A stretch of 18,203 nucleotides of DNA from Alphaproteobacteria bacterium (GTDB lineage Bacteria; Pseudomonadota; Alphaproteobacteria; RF32; CAG-239), in assembly GCA_024408895.1 (NCBI GenBank), contig JAKSUO010000005.1:1-18203 (forward strand). Reading direction: 5' to 3'. Both the position numbers and the translations under genes were made by a program. The notes under the pieces were generated by a model that was not told the DNA's origin, ran no database searches, and saw nothing but the letters and a program-made list of their open reading frames with translations. This document shows positions 15,032-18,203 of the stretch, piece after piece (position 1 is the stretch's first letter; each line of letters opens with the position of its first letter).

Positions 15032-15595
15032 ATGAAAAAATTTATTTACGGATTATTCTTTGTTTTATGCGCTTGCAGTTTTCGTTCGCCGAGTTCCTCG
15101 TTTTATATGATGAGTAGTAATGGCTTATCGGCTGTTTCCGAACGTAAAATGAATGTGGCGGTCGCACGTGTGAAAGTATCCGATTTGCTGGATCGTGCAC
15201 AGATGATTGCTTATGAAAAAAATAGTGATCAGGTGCAAATTTTGGAATTTAATCGCTGGGGTGAGTCATTCCCTGAGATGCTTCAGGCTACGATTACAAA
15301 CGATTTAATAGCTTATTTGCCAAATTCATTTATCAAGCGCACTTATTTTGACAACGGGCATATGCTATATGGTGTTAATGTTGAAATTAACAGTATGAAG
15401 GCTTATCCGGGCGATAAAGTTATTTTATCAGCTTGGTGGAACATTGCTAATTCCGGTGGTATCGTGCTCAAACGTCAACAGGTGTCGTATGAAGTTTCGG
15501 TTAAAGGAAACAGTATTCAAGATATGGTGGATGCTCAAAGTGAGGCAGTTCATAAAATGTCACGAGATATTGCGGAAGCTTTGGTTAAATTATAA
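15032..15595 (+). CDS. ABC-type transport auxiliary lipoprotein, PqiC-like
   Basis: A 187-residue lipoprotein with signal MKKFIYGLFFVLCAC (lipidated Cys probably residue 15). It is followed by SSSFYMMSS and a domain with VAVARVKVSDLLDRAQMIAYEKNSDQVQILEFNRWGESFPEMLQATITNDL, the pattern of the ABC_trans_aux/PqiC family. These outer-membrane lipoproteins accompany MCE transporters (PqiC in the Pqi system) and may receive or pass on lipids. As the last gene of the mlaEFD run, it probably does the job at the outer membrane that MlaA/MlaC do in E. coli, but this is inference. It starts 1 nt after mlaD with AAAGGAG in front. The stop is 4 nt from the convergent Tim44-like gene, with no terminator seen between. 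Confidence 0.88.
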   Translation: MKKFIYGLFFVLCACSFRSPSSSFYMMSSNGLSAVSERKMNVAVARVKVSDLLDRAQMIAYEKNSDQVQILEFNRWGESFPEMLQATITNDLIAYLPNSFIKRTYFDNGHMLYGVNVEINSMKAYPGDKVILSAWWNIANSGGIVLKRQQVSYEVSVKGNSIQDMVDAQSEAVHKMSRDIAEALVKL

Positions 15596-15599
15596 AAAC

Positions 15600-16235
15600 T
15601 TAATCAGATTTTTTTGTAGATACGATTTTCCAAGACGCAGCATCAGCATTTAAAGGCCTTTCAAAAGTCCAAGTATCGGCAATTTTTTGCACAAAGTTTT
15701 CATCACCGAGAATAATATTTCCATCTTTATCTTTAAGGATATTAACTTGTTGTGAAACAAAATCTACAACAATTTTAACCGAGTTTTTTAAGAATTTGAC
15801 ACTTTTAATTTCCGCGCTGTCAAAGCCTATAAAATCAACTTCGGAAGAAAGATGATCTGCAACACGTTTTTCAACTGCCGAATTAAGCGCATTAAATATT
15901 TTCGGGCTGACCAGATTTTTAATATTATTCAAATTACCGGAATTAAAAGATGATAAAACAAGCTCAAAAACTCTTTTAGCACCGGAAAGAAAACTGTTTT
16001 TATTAAAATTCGGAATCTTAGCGGTAATATCTTGAGAGTTAGATTCAAGTAAATCTTTTGCTTCTTTTATATCAACAAATGCCGGAATAACATTTTCTTT
16101 GATTTGCGGATTATGAGGTTTAATAATTATACGCAACTTACTTTCTTTCGTGTTTGCTCCAAAAACCGAATATAGGCGTTTAACTATAAACGCAACCAAC
16201 AGAGTCAGAAATATTATATCCATGATAGAAACCAT
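15600..16235 (-). CDS. Tim44/TimA-like domain membrane protein
   Basis: A 211-residue protein with an N-terminal membrane helix (about 3-20), a charged linker, and from about residue 80 a Tim44-like domain. Evidence for that domain is the pattern FLSGAKRVFELVLSSFNSGNLNNIKNLVSPKIFNAL, then a sheet region ending in DTWTFERPLNADAASWKIVSTK. This closing Trp-x-FERP segment is a clear hallmark. Bacterial Tim44-like proteins (TimA) are inner-membrane relatives of the mitochondrial import motor subunit. In alphaproteobacteria the gene commonly lies next to secB, as here. The start at 16235 is chosen because AAGAGG lies 5 nt upstream. ATG 16223 is an alternative without such a site. It diverges from secB across a 125-nt promoter region. 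Confidence 0.88.
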   Translation of the reverse strand: MVSIMDIIFLTLLVAFIVKRLYSVFGANTKESKLRIIIKPHNPQIKENVIPAFVDIKEAKDLLESNSQDITAKIPNFNKNSFLSGAKRVFELVLSSFNSGNLNNIKNLVSPKIFNALNSAVEKRVADHLSSEVDFIGFDSAEIKSVKFLKNSVKIVVDFVSQQVNILKDKDGNIILGDENFVQKIADTWTFERPLNADAASWKIVSTKKSD

Positions 16236-16262
16236 AATAACCTCTTATTTATTACTTAACTA

Positions 16263-16290
16263 AATATAAAACAAATAAAAATATAATCAA
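16263..16290 (-). promoter_or_regulatory. Candidate promoter of the Tim44-like gene
   Basis: On the minus strand TTGATT (16285-16290) and TATATT (16263-16268) are 16 nt apart, about 27 nt upstream of the ATG at 16235. This fits a sigma70-type promoter in the divergent gap shared with secB. The very high AT content makes chance matches likely. Confidence 0.45.
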
Positions 16291-16301
16291 CTAAAAATAA
16301 A

Positions 16302-16330
16302 TTGACGTTTATTAAAAATAATACTAAATA
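16302..16330 (+). promoter_or_regulatory. Candidate promoter of secB-trmL
   Basis: TTGACG (16302-16307, five of six to consensus) and TAAATA (16325-16330, weaker) are separated by 17 nt, and lie 30 nt before the secB ATG. Together with the minus-strand promoter beside it, this forms a divergent regulatory gap without overlap of the two cores. Confidence 0.45.
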
Positions 16331-16360
16331 ATTAGGCAGAAAATTTAAGGAGAAAACAAA

Positions 16361-16867
16361 ATGGAAAAAAATAGCAAAAAAAATGTAAACAAAAAACAGA
16401 TTGAAACATCCGCATCTGTAAATAATGCGCAACAACAACCGTCATTAGTTATTCAGAGCCAATATATTAAGGATATGTCGTTGGAAATTCCTTTGGCACC
16501 GGCTATTTTTAAGGAATTGAATCAAGCGCCGACTGTTAATGTGGATATTAATATTGCTAACAGCAAATTGGAAGAAAACAATTATAATGTTGCTTTGACC
16601 GCCAAAGTTAGTGCTGATTTAGGTGATAAAAAGTTGTTTATTGTTGAAATTACGTATGCTTGTGTTGCTTATGTAAATGTTCCGGTCGAACAACTTGAGC
16701 CGGTATTGTTTATTGAATTGCCACGCTTGTTGTTCCCGTTTGTCCGCAGTACAATTGCCACCAGCTTGTCGGCCGCAGGGTTGCCGCCGATTATGTTAAA
16801 CCCGATTGACTTTGTTGGTTTATACAATGCCAAAAAGGCTAAAGAGGCTGCGCAGAAATCAGCTTAA
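16361..16867 (+). CDS. secB: SecB export chaperone
   Basis: SecB keeps preproteins unfolded in the cytoplasm and hands them to SecA. This 168-residue protein has the standard fold order: SQYIKDMSLEIPLAP at the N-terminal strand, VNVDINIANSKLEENNYNVAL in the middle, and the hallmark LPRLLFPFVRSTIATSLSAAGLPP followed by PIDFVGLY. The N-terminal ~30 residues and C-terminal ~15 are charged tails. An AAGGAG ribosome site lies 8 nt before the ATG. trmL follows after 23 nt. The neighbouring Tim44-like gene is a usual partner in alphaproteobacteria and points to shared work in protein export. Confidence 0.97.
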   Translation: MEKNSKKNVNKKQIETSASVNNAQQQPSLVIQSQYIKDMSLEIPLAPAIFKELNQAPTVNVDINIANSKLEENNYNVALTAKVSADLGDKKLFIVEITYACVAYVNVPVEQLEPVLFIELPRLLFPFVRSTIATSLSAAGLPPIMLNPIDFVGLYNAKKAKEAAQKSA

Positions 16868-16890
16868 AGAAATATATAGGAGATGGAATT

Positions 16891-17367
16891 TTGCGTTTAG
16901 CTCTCTATCAACCTGATATTCCGCAAAACACAGGCACGCTTTTAAGATTGGGAGCGTGCCTTGATGTGTCTTTGGATATTATTGAGCCGTGCGGTTTTAT
17001 GTTTAACGAAAAAGCCATGCGACGTGCCGGTATGGATTATTTGGAGTTTTCAAAGTGCCGGCGACATAATTCTTGGCAAGATTTTTTGGAATATCGTCAG
17101 CAACATTCGGATGAATATGGGCGTATTGTTTTATTAACAACGCATGCCGATAAATCTTTTGTGGAATTTGAATTTAAGCCGAATGATATTATTTTAATGG
17201 GACGTGAAAGTGCCGGCGTGCCTGAAAATGTACATCAAACAGCCGATGCACGTTTGCTTATACCGATGAATCCGCAAGCACGATCTATAAATATGGCTAT
17301 TTCCGCGGCAATGGCTGTTTCAGAATGTTTGCGGCAGATAAACGGTTTTCCGACAATCAATAAGTAA
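16891..17367 (+). CDS. trmL: TrmL-type tRNA (cytidine/uridine-34 2'-O)-methyltransferase
   Basis: A SpoU-class (knotted) S-adenosylmethionine methyltransferase that modifies the wobble base ribose of tRNA-Leu species in E. coli. Motifs are LYQPDIPQNTGTLLRLGACL at the N terminus, LMGRESAGVPENV (knot motif 2) and LLIPMNPQARSINMAISAAM (motif 3). At 158 residues it matches TrmL, which has no extra RNA-binding domain. The start is TTG 16891, with AGGAG 8 nt upstream. The only nearby ATG (16884) is out of frame and stops at once. It is second in the secB operon and is followed by a strong terminator. Confidence 0.93.
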   Translation: MRLALYQPDIPQNTGTLLRLGACLDVSLDIIEPCGFMFNEKAMRRAGMDYLEFSKCRRHNSWQDFLEYRQQHSDEYGRIVLLTTHADKSFVEFEFKPNDIILMGRESAGVPENVHQTADARLLIPMNPQARSINMAISAAMAVSECLRQINGFPTINK

Positions 17368-17371
17368 AAAC

Positions 17372-17404
17372 AAAAAAACGTCCTTGTTGCAAGGACGTTT
17401 TTTT
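17372..17404. terminator. Strong bidirectional intrinsic terminator
   Basis: A 9-bp GC-containing stem (ACGTCCTTG at 17378-17386 with CAAGGACGT at 17390-17398) closes a 3-nt loop. It is flanked by an A-run on the left and a T-run on the right, which extend the pairing to 15 bp. It starts 5 nt after the trmL stop and ends 2 nt before the stop of the convergent gene, so it can end transcription from both sides. Confidence 0.93.
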
Positions 17405-17405
17405 G

Positions 17406-17681
17406 TTAAACAATAATTTTTCTAATATAATGCTCGGATGTCCGAGCAATATTTAGTTTTGCCTTTCTGCTATATACAGCATCAATGAATTTACGGTTAA
17501 ATACGGCGTCAAAAAATTTACTTTTTTTGGAGTCGCTGTACTGTTTTCTTCTTTCCTTTTCAGGAAGCAGGCACTCTTTATATATTTCAACTAGAAGAGG
17601 CTGCTGTGGTTGTTGAGGCACCGTTTCGTTGTGTGTAGAAAATGATGCCATCACGATTACGATTATTGTCAACATAAGCAT
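17406..17681 (-). CDS. Unrecognised small exported protein
   Basis: A 91-residue protein of no family known to me. A hydrophobic start (MLMLTIIVIVMASFS) suggests a signal peptide or anchor. It is followed by a Gln/Pro-rich spacer (PQQPQQP) and a basic C-terminal half with two similar words, FNRKFIDAVYSRK preceded by FFDAVF, hinting at a short internal duplication. There is no Shine-Dalgarno ahead of the start. A second ATG at 17675 is equally possible. It lies 11 nt downstream of the next minus-strand gene and stops at the bidirectional terminator, which supports it being a real, transcribed gene. Confidence 0.6.
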   Translation of the reverse strand: MLMLTIIVIVMASFSTHNETVPQQPQQPLLVEIYKECLLPEKERRKQYSDSKKSKFFDAVFNRKFIDAVYSRKAKLNIARTSEHYIRKIIV

Positions 17682-17692
17682 TTTTTTATGGA

Positions 17693-18070
17693 TTACTTAT
17701 ATCGCCCGAATCGACGCAGTCCGTTAACCGTATCCTTGGGGCCATAGGTTACACCGCCAATGGTGAAAGTTTTTTTGACCTCATCGATTTTGGAGATGGA
17801 AGCAACACTAACTATTTCAACCTTATTGGTTTCAATGTTGTACAAACCTGCCTTCTTTTTACCAATCGGCTTATAAAAGGCATAGAATGCTCTTTTAGCC
17901 TTTTTCTTAGTAGTCTCCGGATTGTCGAGTGGCTTGTATTCAAGCGCAACTTTTACCAGAGAAATCGGAGCTTCAGGGACATTTTCATATCCGCACTTTT
18001 GGACTTCGTCCATAATTTTTAGATTAGCGCAATGTTCGTTTATGCGCCTTAAATCAATTCTTTTTCTCAT
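17693..18070 (-). CDS. Unrecognised small basic protein
   Basis: A 125-residue, Lys/Arg-rich protein without a signal peptide or membrane segment. The C-terminal ~50 residues (AGLYNIETNKVEIVSVASI, then FTIGGVTYGPKDTVNG) look like a small beta domain. The N-terminal part is helical and charged. I do not recognise the family. The ATG at 18070 is the only start after an in-frame stop further upstream, and it has no Shine-Dalgarno. A candidate promoter lies about 48 nt upstream. It probably forms a two-gene unit with the exported 91-residue protein that follows after 11 nt. Confidence 0.6.
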   Translation of the reverse strand: MRKRIDLRRINEHCANLKIMDEVQKCGYENVPEAPISLVKVALEYKPLDNPETTKKKAKRAFYAFYKPIGKKKAGLYNIETNKVEIVSVASISKIDEVKKTFTIGGVTYGPKDTVNGLRRFGRYK

Positions 18071-18117
18071 AATTGTGAATTTAAATAATAAAATAAAATA
18101 ATTCTCTAATTGGCTTT

Positions 18118-18146
18118 AGCCTATCATGCCGTAGAATAAAAATCAA
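18118..18146 (-). promoter_or_regulatory. Candidate promoter for the right-edge small genes
   Basis: On the minus strand TTGATT (18141-18146) and TAGGCT (18118-18123) are separated by exactly 17 nt. A TG lies one base ahead of the -10 box, an extended -10 arrangement. It is placed just downstream, in the reading direction, of an 11-bp palindrome, so the palindrome would sit immediately upstream of the -35. Confidence 0.4.
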
Positions 18147-18174
18147 GTAAAAAATGACAAAAATCATTTTTTAC
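18147..18174. repeat. Perfect 11-bp inverted repeat with 6-nt spacer
   Basis: GTAAAAAATGA (18147-18157) and TCATTTTTTAC (18164-18174) are exact reverse complements around CAAAAA. It directly abuts the candidate -35 box of the minus-strand genes. It could be an operator for a dimeric regulator, or an AT-rich terminator of a gene beyond the right edge. The lack of GC pairs argues somewhat against an efficient terminator. Confidence 0.6.
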
Positions 18175-18203
18175 ACAAATTAAATAAATTAAGATGCGGA
18201 TTA

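Overview
The window is AT-rich, gene-dense DNA that looks like an uncultured, probably host-associated alphaproteobacterium. The evidence is the gene order and sequence character: maf, a short RNase E/G and yacG sit in one run. A Tim44-domain gene diverges from secB. The DksA has lost three of its four zinc cysteines, as in alphaproteobacteria. The MlaE has an N-terminal STAS region. There is also a GRSMIE-type prepilin of a kind I associate with gut alphaproteobacteria. No phage, IS element, CRISPR array, tRNA or rRNA is visible.

Layout. Positions 1-871 (minus) hold one open frame that runs off the left edge. Its first ~150 codons are the N-terminal half of AccA. The remainder reads as an internal piece of an M16C (presequence-protease-like) peptidase, and the join falls in a short word that fits both families. 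This is most likely an assembly chimera. Positions 1040-5182 (plus) hold an unrecognised two-helix membrane protein that overlaps yejA, followed by yejB; the partner permease (YejE) and ATPase (YejF) genes do not follow. Positions 5247-8096 encode a large exported protein with YwqK/MORN-type repeats followed by ankyrin repeats. Converging on it from the other strand are a six-cysteine exported protein (8103-8606) and a small outer-membrane beta-barrel (8616-9170). A lone PilS-like type IV prepilin lies at 9253-9924.

Positions 10014-15595 form a very tight plus-strand operon: dksA, maf, rng, yacG, mlaE, mlaF, mlaD and a PqiC-like lipoprotein. Most junctions overlap or are 1 nt apart. The last four genes make an MCE/Mla-type phospholipid transporter whose MlaB function appears fused to MlaE. 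It has an auxiliary lipoprotein and no mlaC or mlaA here. The Tim44-like gene (15600-16235, minus) converges on this operon and diverges from secB-trmL (16361-17367, plus). A strong bidirectional terminator (17372-17404) closes secB-trmL. Two unrecognised small minus-strand genes (17406-18070) and an AT-rich palindrome fill the right edge.

Overall most of the window is envelope biology: peptide uptake (YejAB), phospholipid trafficking (Mla), export (SecB, Tim44-like), pilin and beta-barrel, mixed with RNA and transcription housekeeping (DksA, RNase E/G, TrmL, Maf, YacG). I do not see a convincing new defence or mobile system. The points most worth a second look are the accA/M16 chimera, the exported MORN-ankyrin protein with its convergent neighbours, and the incomplete yej operon.
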